Below are positions 27,270-36,046 of a stretch of 64,000 bases of DNA, one piece after another (position 1 is the first letter of the stretch; each line of letters opens with the position of its first letter). The DNA is from CAZHHH01 sp052400685 (GTDB taxonomy: Bacteria; Bacteroidota; Bacteroidia; Bacteroidales; Marinilabiliaceae), in NCBI GenBank assembly GCA_052400685.1, contig JBQTGJ010000002.1; one strand, given 5' to 3'. A program made the position numbers and the translations under genes. Under the pieces are notes generated by a model that saw only the letters and a program-made list of their open reading frames with translations, did not search any database and was not told the DNA's origin.

Positions 27270-27959
27270 ATGACCGGGAAAAAGAAAATAGCTGTTGTCC
27301 TGTCGGGATGTGGGGTGTACGACGGAGCCGAAATTCACGAATCGGTTTTCACCCTTTGGGCCATAGCCAACGCAGGCTTTGATTATGAAATTTTCGCCCC
27401 TGACATCAATCAATATCATGTTATAAATCACCTAACCGGTAAAGAAACCACCGAAACCCGCAACGTATTGTGCGAAGCGGCCCGTATAGCGCGTGGAAAA
27501 ATAAAACCGGCAACAGCTCTCAAATCATCCAATTTTGAAGCCGTTATATTTCCTGGTGGTTTTGGGGTCGCCAAAAACCTTTGCTCATTCGCCCTCGATG
27601 GCATTGAATGTAAAGTGAACCCTGATATTGAAAAAATAATACATACTTTTCACGCTAAAGAAAAACCCATTGGTGCTTTATGCATCTCACCAGTGCTCAT
27701 TGCAAAGGTTTTAAACAATCTTAAATTAACAATTGGTAATGATCCCAACACCATAGAAGCTATTGAAGGAATGGGCAGCAAACACATAAGAAGTACACAT
27801 GGGCAAGTTATTGTTGACCACCGCCATAAAATAGCATCCACGCCATGCTATATGCTTGATGCCAACATTCTGGAAGTGGCACAGGGCGCCACCAACATTG
27901 TAAATGCAATAGTAAAACTAATTCGCGAAAGCGGAGGCGAAGAGCAGCCGGTAGCCTGA
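27270..27959 (+). CDS. elbB: ElbB, DJ-1/PfpI-family glyoxalase-like protein
   Basis: Cytoplasmic protein of the DJ-1 superfamily. E. coli ElbB (ElbB/YhbL) is linked to isoprenoid synthesis and has weak glyoxalase activity. 229 residues, slightly over the usual 217-220. Landmarks: VVLSGCGVYDGAEIHESV at the N-terminus, AVIFPGGFGVAKNLCSFA, and the nucleophile-elbow Cys in GALCISPVL, then GSKHIRSTHGQVIVDHRHKIASTPCYML. It ends in a hairpin shared with the convergent DUF4294 gene. Own transcript. Confidence 0.92.
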   Translation: MTGKKKIAVVLSGCGVYDGAEIHESVFTLWAIANAGFDYEIFAPDINQYHVINHLTGKETTETRNVLCEAARIARGKIKPATALKSSNFEAVIFPGGFGVAKNLCSFALDGIECKVNPDIEKIIHTFHAKEKPIGALCISPVLIAKVLNNLKLTIGNDPNTIEAIEGMGSKHIRSTHGQVIVDHRHKIASTPCYMLDANILEVAQGATNIVNAIVKLIRESGGEEQPVA

Positions 27960-27974
27960 TAAACCAGTTAACAA

Positions 27975-28010
27975 ATTTAACGGTTAACCGTCACCGATTA
28001 ACCGTTAAAT
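27975..28010. terminator. Terminator between convergent elbB and DUF4294 genes
   Basis: ATTTAACGGTTAA (27975-27987) pairs perfectly with TTAACCGTTAAAT (27998-28010). It is symmetrical and can end transcription from both sides, although the flanking T-runs are weak. Confidence 0.7.
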
Positions 28011-28024
28011 AATTTCATAAAGCG

Positions 28025-28624
28025 CTACAGAAGCCCCATATCGATTAACGCAATAATATGTTCCACCATCTTATCATCTGTGTCCGGACAATATTCATCT
28101 TTTAAATTGGCACCAAACAAACGGGCGACGCCTTGCCAAAAAAAAGCAGAAACACCCCCTTTGTAATCTTTAATTAAATCGTAGCTGGTATTACCTGTTT
28201 CACGGTCAATCAGCCGGATCAACATACGCCCCTGAGAAAACGTCAATTTACGAAGTGGCGCCTCAAATTCAGCAAATAACTGTTTCTCGGCTTCCTTCAC
28301 ATACCGTCGGCGTTCTTTATCCGTCTTTAATTGATGCAGACTATCATTTATCATCTGAAGTTTAGAGGCCGCAATGCGGGCATATGGCAATGTCTTTTTT
28401 ATATTCCGCACCAAACGACTATAACGTTTGTATTCTCTCTCACTCTTAAACTTCCACGGTGGTACAACAACCACTTCATTCAATAAAATATTGGCCAGAG
28501 TATCTCCATCAATCACGCGTCCTTTCAGGTAGTGATAATGCGCATCAGCCAACGGGTTTTGACCGACCGCAGCACAAGACAGCAAGATGAACGACATTAG
28601 GATGAGGAAATGAGACCAACGCAT
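28025..28624 (-). CDS. DUF4294 family exported protein
   Basis: 199 residues from the ATG at 28624, chosen over the 28660 ATG because MRWSHFLILMSFILLSCAAVGQ is a proper signal peptide. A Cys in LLSC could also be a lipid site. The mature part carries the DUF4294 pattern: GRVIDGDTLANILLNEVVVVPPWKFKSEREYKRYSRLVRNIKKTLPYAR, then a charged helix and FSQGRMLIRLIDRETGNTSYDLIKDYKGG. Function unknown; common and single-copy across Bacteroidota. It follows nfo by 55 bases on the same strand, so co-transcription is likely. Confidence 0.83.
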   Translation of the reverse strand: MRWSHFLILMSFILLSCAAVGQNPLADAHYHYLKGRVIDGDTLANILLNEVVVVPPWKFKSEREYKRYSRLVRNIKKTLPYARIAASKLQMINDSLHQLKTDKERRRYVKEAEKQLFAEFEAPLRKLTFSQGRMLIRLIDRETGNTSYDLIKDYKGGVSAFFWQGVARLFGANLKDEYCPDTDDKMVEHIIALIDMGLL

Positions 28625-28679
28625 ACCACAATATATTAATCTGTTATTCCAACAAATCAAATTTCAGACCAAAATAGTT

Positions 28680-29534
28680 TCAATTCTCAACCTGCTTTCG
28701 GAGCCAAACGATCTCCTCCGCCCATAAACCGGGATTCGGGGTTTCCAGTATAACCGGAATATTTTCAAAACGATCATCACCAATCAAACGGCTAAAAACG
28801 GCAGAACCCATCAGCCCCTTTCCAAGACTATCATGACGATCGACGTGCGAGGCCAATGGCTTTTTACTATCGTTAAGATGCACACCTTTCAGATAATCAG
28901 CCCCTATAATTTCATCAAATTGCCGCCACGTTAAATCATATCCTTCAGCCGTTGCAATATCATAACCTGCTGTATATGCATGGCAGGTATCAATGCAAAC
29001 GCCAACCCTACTTTTGTCTTCAACCCCATGTATTATTTCGGCCAGATGCTCGAATTTATATCCGACATTTGATCCTTGTCCCGCGGTATTCTCAATCACA
29101 GCCGTAACCCCCTCTGTTTTATCCAACACCATATTAATAGAATCGGCAATACGGCGTAAACATACCGACTCACTAATTTGATTCAAATGACTGCCAGGAT
29201 GAAAATTCAACAACCTCAATCCCAGCAACTCACACCGCTGCATTTCGTCCAAAAATGCCGCCCGCGATTTCTCTATCCCGGCGGTATCAGGATGCCCCAA
29301 ATTAATCAGATAACTATCGTGCGGTAAAATATGATCGAAACTAAACCCTAGCTTTTTAACCTGGTATTTAAAAGCACTAATACTTTCCTCTGTCAAGGGT
29401 TTAGCCACCCATTGACGTTGGTTCTTTGTAAACAAAGCAAATGCGTTGGCACCAATTTGTGCCGCATTGACGGGCGCATTTTCCACACCTCCGGCAGCAC
29501 TTACATGTGCACCTATAAATCTATTTTTCACCAT
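28680..29534 (-). CDS. nfo: Endonuclease IV (AP endonuclease)
   Basis: Cleaves DNA at abasic sites in base-excision repair; TIM-barrel with three zinc ions. 284 residues from the ATG at 29534, matching the E. coli length of 285. The longer reading to 29585 is unlikely because the promoter element lies inside it. Landmarks: FIGAHVSAAGGVENAP, LPHDSYLINLGHPD, NFHPGSH, VIENTAGQGSNVG, GVCIDTCHAYTAGYD, GVHLNDSK and VDRHDSLGKG, covering the zinc ligands, and ILETPN near the end. Leads a short operon with the DUF4294 gene. Confidence 0.97.
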   Translation of the reverse strand: MVKNRFIGAHVSAAGGVENAPVNAAQIGANAFALFTKNQRQWVAKPLTEESISAFKYQVKKLGFSFDHILPHDSYLINLGHPDTAGIEKSRAAFLDEMQRCELLGLRLLNFHPGSHLNQISESVCLRRIADSINMVLDKTEGVTAVIENTAGQGSNVGYKFEHLAEIIHGVEDKSRVGVCIDTCHAYTAGYDIATAEGYDLTWRQFDEIIGADYLKGVHLNDSKKPLASHVDRHDSLGKGLMGSAVFSRLIGDDRFENIPVILETPNPGLWAEEIVWLRKQVEN

Positions 29535-29554
29535 TCTAACAGGATATTGATGAT

Positions 29555-29585
29555 CAAAGATAGAAATCAGATCCGACACAATCAA
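29555..29585 (-). promoter_or_regulatory. nfo promoter, decides the start codon
   Basis: On the minus strand, TATCTTTG (29562-29555) preceded by TTG at 29585-29583, spacing 20: both elements fit the Bacteroidota consensus. The predicted transcription start (about 29548) supports the ATG at 29534. Confidence 0.75.
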
Positions 29586-29589
29586 TTGA

Positions 29590-30777
29590 TTACACCAATT
29601 CCTTCACCAAATCAGCCGCTTCTTTTAGTGTTACCGCCGAGTAAACCTTGAGCCCTGAGCCATCAATCACATCCTTACCTTCCTGTGCATTGGTTCCCTG
29701 CAATCGAACAATAACCGGCACCGTTATGTCACCCAACTTTTTATAGGCTTCCACAACACCATTAGCCACCCGGTCGCAACGAACAATACCCCCGAAAATA
29801 TTAATCAATACCGCTTTCACATTCGGGTCCGCTAAAATAATTTTAAGACCTGCCTCCACTGTCTCAGCATTGGCGCCTCCGCCTACATCCAAAAAATTAG
29901 CAGGATGCCCACCCGACAATTTAATAACATCCATGGTGGCCATTGCAAGACCGGCCCCGTTTACCATACACCCTACATTACCATCTAATTTCACAAAATT
30001 AAGATTATTTGCAGCGGCCTCGACTTCTGCCGGGTCTTCTTCAGCCAAATCGCGCATGGCCTCAATCTCAGGATGTCGGAACAAAGCACTGTCATCAAGA
30101 TTAACCTTGGCATCCACCGCTAAAATTAAATCATCGGTCGTTTTAAGTACTGGATTTATTTCAAACAAAGACGCATCAATAGCAATATAGGCGTTGTATA
30201 ATTTCTCAACGAAAGCGACCATTCGCTTGGCAACAACTCCCGTCAAGCCCAAATTATAGGCAATACGTTTTCCCTGAAAAGGCAAAATCCCCATCCCTGG
30301 CTCTATCGTCTCCCGAAAAATCTTTTCAGGACGTTCAGCGGCAACCACTTCGATTTCCACGCCACCTTCGGGCGAATAGACAATCACATTACGGCCGGTT
30401 TTACGATCGAGCAGAATGCTCAGATAATACTCTGCACGCTCCGAAGGACCAGGATAGTAAACATCCTGAGCAACCAACACCTTATGAACCACCTTGCCCT
30501 GAGAACCTGTTTGTGGCGTCACCAATGTCATTCCGATCATGTCACCCGCTATTTTGCGAACCTCATCCATACTCTTAGCCAACTTAACGCCGCCACCCTT
30601 CCCGCGGCCACCAGCATGAATCTGGGCTTTTATAACCCACCACTGTGTACCCGTTTGTGACTTTAGTGCGGCTGCAGCTTCTACAGCCTCGGCAGCCGAT
30701 GAGGCGACCATCCCTTCCTGAATGGTGACACCATACTTTTTCAAAATACCTTTTGCCTGAAACTCATGAATATTCAT
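29590..30777 (-). CDS. sucC: Succinyl-CoA synthetase beta subunit
   Basis: ADP-forming beta subunit, TCA cycle: succinyl-CoA + ADP + Pi to succinate + CoA + ATP. 395 residues, near the standard 388. ATP-grasp fold with MNIHEFQAKGILKKYGV at the start, WVIKAQIHAGGRGKGGGVKLA, LFEINPVLKT and the C-terminal CoA-ligase-like domain with FLDVGGGANAETVEAGLKII and INIFGGIVRCDRVANGVV. The alpha subunit gene (sucD) is not adjacent; it must lie elsewhere, as in many Bacteroidota. Confidence 0.97.
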   Translation of the reverse strand: MNIHEFQAKGILKKYGVTIQEGMVASSAAEAVEAAAALKSQTGTQWWVIKAQIHAGGRGKGGGVKLAKSMDEVRKIAGDMIGMTLVTPQTGSQGKVVHKVLVAQDVYYPGPSERAEYYLSILLDRKTGRNVIVYSPEGGVEIEVVAAERPEKIFRETIEPGMGILPFQGKRIAYNLGLTGVVAKRMVAFVEKLYNAYIAIDASLFEINPVLKTTDDLILAVDAKVNLDDSALFRHPEIEAMRDLAEEDPAEVEAAANNLNFVKLDGNVGCMVNGAGLAMATMDVIKLSGGHPANFLDVGGGANAETVEAGLKIILADPNVKAVLINIFGGIVRCDRVANGVVEAYKKLGDITVPVIVRLQGTNAQEGKDVIDGSGLKVYSAVTLKEAADLVKELV

Positions 30778-30849
30778 AAAACACCTATTTTATTACTATT
30801 AAACGACTCATCTTAATATATAACAACGATTATAAACCCAACAACGATC

Positions 30850-30995
30850 AGTGTCAGCAAGAAACCATCTTCCTTTTGTTATACTCACTTTCAAAACAAG
30901 CATTTACACAAATGCAAAGTCACATTTCTCAAACGACGGAAGCCACAAATTTGACCTTTCTTGCTCAAGCGTCTGAATTTATAAACAAACACTAA
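30850..30995 (-). repeat. Dispersed intergenic repeat upstream of sucC
   Basis: Outer end AGTGTCAGCAAGAAA on the left, and the right end carries both CTTGCTCAAGCGTCTG and a separate ATTTATAAACAAACACTAA terminus like those at 8639 and 16624. Core: CATTTACACAAATGCAAAGTCACATTTCTC and GGAAGCCACAAATTTGACC (plus strand), the family core in reverse. Confidence 0.75.
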
Positions 30996-31051
30996 TTAAC
31001 ATTAAACCAACAGAACGCAAACAGGTTCAACAGTTTCTCCAGATTACTTAA

Positions 31052-31195
31052 TTAGTATCAGCAAGAAAACACCATTTTTATCATTACGCTCACCTCCAAA
31101 CGGGTCATTTACAATAAAAAAATCACATTTACTGAATTGCGAAAGCCTCAAAAATGAAGCTTTCGTATCTGCCGCAAAAGTTGTCGGACTAACAC
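31052..31195 (-). repeat. Second dispersed repeat upstream of sucC
   Basis: Left end TTAGTATCAGCAAGAAAAC and right end CGGACTAACAC. Core includes CATTACGCTCACC, GGGTCATTTACAAT, AATCACATTTACT and GCGAAAGCCTCAAAAATGAA. It is 56 bases from the previous copy and in the same orientation. Confidence 0.78.
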
Positions 31196-31269
31196 AAATC
31201 AAGTTAAGAAAAAACAGTCACCTGATAAACTCATTATTCTTATTATTTTTGCAGACTAACAATCAGACC

Positions 31270-31803
31270 ATGCGCAAACTAAAAATAACAGAATTAAACC
31301 GTCTTACGACACAAGAATTTAAGAACACACAAAAACATCCGGTCGTGGCAGTCCTTGACAATATAAGAAGCTTGAACAACGTAGGCAGCATTTTCAGGAC
31401 GTCGGATGCCTTTAAACTCGAATCTCTGTTTTTATGTGGCATCACAGCCACTCCACCTCACAACGATATACACAAAACAGCTTTGGGTGCCGAAGATGCC
31501 GTAACCTGGCAGTACTTTGAAAAGACCGAAGAAGCGGTAAAACTATTAAAAGCAAACGGGTACATTACAATTGCTGTGGAACAGGTTGATACCAGCGTCC
31601 CGCTAACTGATTTTGTCCCCGACAGCCATAAAAAATACGCCCTCATTCTGGGAAACGAAGTTAAAGGGGTGCAACAATCGGTCATCGACCTGTGCGATAT
31701 GTCGCTGGAGATACCACAATTTGGCACCAAGCATTCGCTAAACGTCTCCGTTTCGGCCGGAATTGTAATTTGGGAAACGGTCAAACACCTGATTCAAAAA
31801 TAA
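31270..31803 (+). CDS. TrmH/SpoU-family RNA methyltransferase
   Basis: SAM-dependent 2'-O-ribose methyltransferase with the trefoil-knot SPOUT fold, acting on tRNA or rRNA in the cytoplasm. 177 residues from the ATG at 31270. An earlier TTG in frame lies inside the promoter and is not used. Motif 1 LDNIRSLNNVGSIFRTSDAF, motif 2 ALILGNEVKGV and motif 3 IPQFGTKHSLNVSVSAGIVIWE are all intact. The short length, with no N-terminal substrate-binding domain, is like TrmL or the small Bacteroidota TrmH proteins. The exact target nucleotide is not determined by sequence alone. Confidence 0.9.
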   Translation: MRKLKITELNRLTTQEFKNTQKHPVVAVLDNIRSLNNVGSIFRTSDAFKLESLFLCGITATPPHNDIHKTALGAEDAVTWQYFEKTEEAVKLLKANGYITIAVEQVDTSVPLTDFVPDSHKKYALILGNEVKGVQQSVIDLCDMSLEIPQFGTKHSLNVSVSAGIVIWETVKHLIQK

Positions 31804-32388
31804 TTGATCAACACCCCACAATGGCTGGTATCCGTCCACGTGCTTTTGTCAGACATTTACAAGCCAGTGCGTGAAAGTATAACGTCGGCGCTATACCTGT
31901 CCTAGAAATAACCATTTACCACAATAGACTCACAATTTCCGGGCTGCGCAAGCCTTAAAAATGAAGCTTTATTATCGGTCACTAAAATTTCATGACAAGT
32001 ACGAACTGAGAATTGTAGAATCCGTGAACCTTATTATCGAATTTTTGTTTAGAATTTGAAACCCGAAGACAATGGGCCAGAACAATAATTTGTCTAAGTG
32101 CATAGTCAGTCCGGTATTTCAAACCATAACAACACAATTACAACCGCTGCAATACAATGAAAAAACAATAACATTCAATGTATTACAGCAACAAAAGCAT
32201 TACGAATATAATGAACAAGGAACAATTTGCAGACAGTACCAAACTCATTGCAAATTAATGAAAGTTCATTCGATCATTAAAAATTAAATGACACGCGGAT
32301 GAAACAATCATGTTTGCGAAAAAACAGCAACACTGATAAATAGCAAACGTGACGTTCCCTCCGGTCTATACAAACAAATTATACACGG
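31804..32388 (+). other. Intergenic region before the dihydrolipoyl dehydrogenase gene
   Basis: 585 bases. Holds a degenerate dispersed repeat (31865-31985) and an A/T-rich stretch. A short open frame (32072-32287, 71 codons) has low-complexity, Gln/Thr-rich translation without a convincing ribosome-binding site, and I do not call it. No TAnnTTTG promoter was found close to the next gene. Confidence 0.5.
31865..31985 (-). repeat. Dispersed intergenic repeat, degenerate copy
   Basis: Outer ends AGTGCGTGAAAGT and GGTCACTAA. Core: ACCATTTACCACAATAGACT, CACAATTTCCGGGCTGCGCA and AGCCTTAAAAATGAAGC, the family core in reverse. Confidence 0.68.
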
Positions 32389-33783
32389 ATGAAATACGAT
32401 TTATTAGTCATTGGAAGTGGCCCCGGTGGTTATGTAGCAGCCATCAGGGCATCACAGTTAGGTTTAAAGACAGCGGTAATTGAACGCTCCGAACTGGGTG
32501 GAATATGCTTAAACTGGGGCTGTATCCCAACCAAATCATTATTAAAAAGCGCGCAGGTCTTTGAATATCTCAACCACGCCTCCGATTATGGTGTGACAAT
32601 TGACGGGACTGCCAAAGCAGACTTTAGCTCCATGGTAAAACGCAGCCGAAACGTCGCCAACGGCATGAGCAAAGGCATTCAGTTTTTGTTCAAAAAGAAT
32701 AAAATTGATGTCATAGAAGGGACTGCCAAACTCACGTCTGATAAGAAGGTGCAGGTCACCAAAGCCGACGGCTCATCAGAAATCATGGAATCACCACACA
32801 TTCTGCTGGCCACCGGTGCTCGTAGTCGTGAGTTGCCCAACCTGCCACAGGACGGTAAAAAAGTGATCGGCTACCGACAGGCGCTCACACTTGATAAACA
32901 ACCAGAGTCGATGGTTGTGGTGGGCTCAGGAGCCATAGGAAGTGAATTTGCCCACTTCTACAGCACCATTGGAACCAAAGTAACCCTGGTAGAGTATCTC
33001 GATAACATTGTTCCCGTTGAAGACGAAGAGGTCTCAAAACAACTGGCTCGTTCGTTTAAGAAAAACGGAATTGATGTGCAGACCAGCTCAGAAGTAACAT
33101 CAGTTAACACCTCCGGGAAAAAAGTGAAAGTTACCATCAAAAATAAAAAGGGTAAAGAGACAACCATTGAAACCGACATTGTGCTTTCGGCTGTAGGCAT
33201 CACGCCCAATATTGAAAATATAGGATTGGAAGAGGCCGGTGTAGCCGTTGAAAAGGGAAGAGTGAAAGTGGATAAATTCTACGAGACATCCGTCAAAGGC
33301 ATCTATGCCATTGGCGACATTGTACCGGGTCAGGCATTGGCTCATGTAGCTTCTGCCGAAGGCATCATCTGCGTAGAAAAAATTGCCGGGCAAACGCCCG
33401 AACCGCTTAACTACGGTAATATCCCGGGTTGTACCTATACCTCGCCCGAAGTGGCATCGTTGGGAATGACCGAAAAAGCAGCCAAAGAAGCCGGATTTGA
33501 ACTAAAAGTAGGGAAATTTCCTTTCTCAGCATCGGGTAAAGCCAGCGCTGCCGGCCACAAAGATGGCTTTGTGAAACTTATTTTCGATGCCAAATACGGC
33601 GAACTGCTGGGCGCTCATCTGATTGGTGCCAACGTTACCGAAATGATTGCTGAATTAGTGACGGCCCGTAAGCTTGAAACCACAGGTCACGAAATCATCA
33701 AATCAGTGCATCCTCACCCTACAATGTCTGAAGCTATTATGGAAGCAGCTGCGGCAGCCTATGGTGAAGTAATACATATATAA
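32389..33783 (+). CDS. lpdA: Dihydrolipoyl dehydrogenase
   Basis: FAD-dependent E3 component of the pyruvate, 2-oxoglutarate or branched-chain oxo-acid dehydrogenase complexes, or of the glycine cleavage system. 464 residues. FAD-binding VIGSGPGGYVAA near residue 6, redox-active disulfide in GGICLNWGCIPTKS (Cys about 40 and 45), NAD-binding VVVGSGAIGSEFAHFYSTIG, second FAD motif GIYAIGDIV, and the C-terminal SVHPHPTMSEAIMEA with catalytic His-Glu. No E1/E2 genes are next to it. Its stop codon TAA (33781-33783) is the first part of a dispersed repeat. Confidence 0.96.
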   Translation: MKYDLLVIGSGPGGYVAAIRASQLGLKTAVIERSELGGICLNWGCIPTKSLLKSAQVFEYLNHASDYGVTIDGTAKADFSSMVKRSRNVANGMSKGIQFLFKKNKIDVIEGTAKLTSDKKVQVTKADGSSEIMESPHILLATGARSRELPNLPQDGKKVIGYRQALTLDKQPESMVVVGSGAIGSEFAHFYSTIGTKVTLVEYLDNIVPVEDEEVSKQLARSFKKNGIDVQTSSEVTSVNTSGKKVKVTIKNKKGKETTIETDIVLSAVGITPNIENIGLEEAGVAVEKGRVKVDKFYETSVKGIYAIGDIVPGQALAHVASAEGIICVEKIAGQTPEPLNYGNIPGCTYTSPEVASLGMTEKAAKEAGFELKVGKFPFSASGKASAAGHKDGFVKLIFDAKYGELLGAHLIGANVTEMIAELVTARKLETTGHEIIKSVHPHPTMSEAIMEAAAAAYGEVIHI

Positions 33784-33906
33784 TGCTTGCAAGAAAAAGC
33801 CAACTTCTGCGTTATGCTTGTCCTCAAAATGATCATTTACGGAAGTAAACTCACATTTTTCGGACTTCGCAAGCCTTGAATTTGAACATTTCTTATCAAG
33901 CACTTG
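33781..33906 (-). repeat. Dispersed intergenic repeat overlapping the lpdA stop codon
   Basis: Well preserved: outer ends TAATGCTTGCAAGAAAAA and (inverted) AGTGCTTGATAAGAAAT. Plus-strand core: CCAACTTCTGCGTTATGCTT, AAAATGATCATTTACGGAAG, TAAACTCACATTTTTCGGAC and TTCGCAAGCCTTGAATTTGA. The TAA of the lpdA stop is within the outer end. Confidence 0.85.
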
Positions 33907-34161
33907 AGTTTAGGATTCACTCCGACAACCTGTTTAAGCGTATTATTAATTAAATATCAACACGTTAAAAAGTACAAATTCAATAAAATAAACTTTTTGG
34001 AGTGGACTCCGTTTTATAACATTTTTGTATCTGTAACGCCATGTTCTAATCGACATGGCGTTATATTTAAAAACCATCCCATAGCCAAAATAATCCGGCA
34101 AAAGACAAAACCAAAACAAACAACAAAATAAACTTCCATAAAAACCGTTTCATAGGGAGCG
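33907..34161. other. Intergenic stretch, no gene seen
   Basis: A/T-rich spacer between the repeat and the next promoter. An inverted repeat (AACGCCATG-ttctaatcga-CATGGCGTT, about 34036-34063) could be a terminator or other hairpin; the following TATATTTAAAA is weakly T-rich. Confidence 0.4.
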
Positions 34162-34191
34162 TTTGTTATTAAAACCGACTCACTATCTTTA
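34162..34191 (+). promoter_or_regulatory. Promoter of the PorE-like gene, nearly leaderless
   Basis: TTTG at 34162-34165 and TATCTTTA at 34184-34191 (7 of 8 to consensus), spacing 18. The chosen ATG is only 5 bases after the -7 element, so the mRNA would be leaderless or almost so. Confidence 0.55.
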
Positions 34192-34195
34192 CACC

Positions 34196-35755
34196 ATGAA
34201 GCAGTTTTATCACATTCTAATAATAGTTCTGATCGTCATTATCACTTTGCCATTGGGCGGTTGTTCGGGCACCGGACACATGGGAAAGGCTAAAAAGACG
34301 TACGACATAGGCGAGTACTACCGGGCCGCCGGCTCACTTAACCGCGTGTACCGACGTGAAAAAAACAAATATTATAAAGGTGAAATTTCATATTATTTAG
34401 GTCACAGTTACAGACGCACCAACCAACCGCGACGGGCTGCTTCGGCTTTTAGCAGAGCCATACGCTATGAGTATCCCGAAATAAAGACATTACTGTATCA
34501 GGCACAGGAACTGCAAAAAACAGGAAAATTTGAAGATGCAATAATACTTTATGACCAATATATGGCCGAAGTATTTGGCGATCAGCTGGCCTATAATGGC
34601 AAAGCCTCCTGCAATCTGGCTCTCAATCCACCTCCACCAACGCGCCATAAGATTGAAGAACAGCGGAAACTAAACTCACGTAACAGCGATTTTTCGCCAT
34701 TTATAGCCCCCGACGACCCGTCGCAGATCTATTTCACCTCTTTGCGCAATGAAAAGAAAAAACGCCGACAAGAAAGTCATATTACAGGCCAGGGCTATTC
34801 GACCATTTATACGGTCATTCAAAATTCACGGGGCGAATGGATGACGCCTGAACTGTTAATGGAAGAAGAGGCCAATGCCCAATGGGAAGATGGCGTATTA
34901 TCTATCACTGCCGATGGTCGGGAAGCCTATTTCACCCGCACCCGTTTCGACAGCCCCGAACCATTAGGCGCCGAAATATGGACCATCAAAAAAATGGGAG
35001 GCCGCTGGGGTAATGCAACGAAAGTTGTTTTGGGACCCGATAGCCTGATCTATGCACATCCCGCTGTTTCGCCGGATGGAAACACCCTTTATTTTGTCTC
35101 TGACATGCCCGGAGGCAAAGGCGGAAAAGACATCTGGACGGCCTTTCGCGATGGCGATAACTGGGGCGTTCCCGTTAATTTGGGTCCAGACATCAACACC
35201 GCCGGCGATGAAATGTTCCCGTACGTCAGAGACAACGGGCTGCTCTATTTCAGCTCAAACGGACAAATCGGTTATGGCGGACTTGATATTTTTGAAGCAG
35301 AACATATCGAAGACGACCGGTGGAAAATTCAGAATATGGGACAACCCATCAACTCCATGAGCGACGATTTTGGCATCACCTTTCACCAAAACCGCGAAGC
35401 CGGTTATTTCAGCAGTTCACGCAATAACAGCAGAGGCATCGACAATATTTTCTCCTTTGAAATACCTGTCATTCAACCCGTTTTCAGCGGATTGGTATCC
35501 ATCGGTGATCAGCAGCCTTTACCTGAAAATACCAAAGCACGCATCATAGGTACCGAAGGCACAAATACCACCATCAAAATACAGCCTTCAGGCATCTTCA
35601 ATGTACTGCTAAAACCCGATAACGATTACATCATACAGATTTCAGCGCCTGGTTATTACAACCACACCGAAAAAATAAATACCAATGGACTCACCGAAAG
35701 CAAGAAATTTGAGATACAAATCAATCTAAAACCAATCACACAAAATGTACCTTAA
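34196..35755 (+). CDS. PorE-like lipoprotein: TPR plus beta-propeller, no OmpA domain
   Basis: 519 residues from the ATG at 34196; an upstream in-frame TTG would lie inside the promoter. Lipobox LGGC with Cys23. TPR-like helices about 30-140 (KTYDIGEYYRAAGSLNRVYRREKNKYYKGEISYYLGHSYRR). A WD40-like/PD40 propeller at about 155-420 has recurring blades with YFTSLRNE, SITADGREAYFTR, AVSPDGNTLYFVSDMPGG, LLYFSSNGQIGYGGLDIFEAE. A carboxypeptidase-regulatory-like domain closes it (about 430-515). This is the P. gingivalis PorE order without the final OmpA peptidoglycan-binding domain. It may serve envelope or type IX secretion, but that is inference. Confidence 0.75.
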   Translation: MKQFYHILIIVLIVIITLPLGGCSGTGHMGKAKKTYDIGEYYRAAGSLNRVYRREKNKYYKGEISYYLGHSYRRTNQPRRAASAFSRAIRYEYPEIKTLLYQAQELQKTGKFEDAIILYDQYMAEVFGDQLAYNGKASCNLALNPPPPTRHKIEEQRKLNSRNSDFSPFIAPDDPSQIYFTSLRNEKKKRRQESHITGQGYSTIYTVIQNSRGEWMTPELLMEEEANAQWEDGVLSITADGREAYFTRTRFDSPEPLGAEIWTIKKMGGRWGNATKVVLGPDSLIYAHPAVSPDGNTLYFVSDMPGGKGGKDIWTAFRDGDNWGVPVNLGPDINTAGDEMFPYVRDNGLLYFSSNGQIGYGGLDIFEAEHIEDDRWKIQNMGQPINSMSDDFGITFHQNREAGYFSSSRNNSRGIDNIFSFEIPVIQPVFSGLVSIGDQQPLPENTKARIIGTEGTNTTIKIQPSGIFNVLLKPDNDYIIQISAPGYYNHTEKINTNGLTESKKFEIQINLKPITQNVP

Positions 35756-35982
35756 GAAACGGCCCGGTAAACTTAAGGTCAATTTAAGGGGAAATATGAT
35801 GCCAGACTAAAACCAAAAGAGAAACTCAAAAATTAAATTTTCAGATATGCCGCAGGCATTATCGGGCAAGTAGCATTAAAAAACAGAATTAGCCATAGCG
35901 CATAAAAATGGCCACAGACAAGGGAACACGGGGTATAACAGACCATACAACGTAAACTTTATGAGTCAAACAACGAACAAGG

Positions 35983-36013
35983 TTGATGATACCAAAAGAT
36001 TGTGTTATTTTTG
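35983..36013 (+). promoter_or_regulatory. purM promoter, decides the GTG start
   Basis: TTG at 35983-35985 and TATTTTTG at 36006-36013, spacing 20, both good matches. It lies upstream of the GTG at 36047 and overlaps the longer in-frame reading, which is thereby excluded. Confidence 0.75.
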
Positions 36014-36046
36014 CACTTCGAATTTCCACCAAACAAAACGCACACC

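Larger units (their letters stand above)
30778..31269. other. Divergent sucC / TrmH intergenic region with two repeats
   Basis: About 490 bases without a gene. It holds two successive dispersed repeats in minus orientation (30850-30995 and 31052-31195). The TATTTTTG -7 element of the methyltransferase gene lies at 31244-31251. No clear sucC promoter of the TAnnTTTG type was found. Confidence 0.6.

Noticed and set aside
29535..29585. Longer N-terminus for endonuclease IV
   Set aside because: The promoter elements lie within it and the shorter form matches the family length.
32072..32287. Open frame of 71 codons before lpdA
   Set aside because: Low-complexity translation, no signal or domain, no convincing ribosome-binding site; likely chance in A/T-rich spacer.
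36002..36046. Longer N-terminus for PurM
   Set aside because: A good -7 element (TATTTTTG) lies inside the extension; the GTG at 36047 gives the normal Bacteroidota PurM length.
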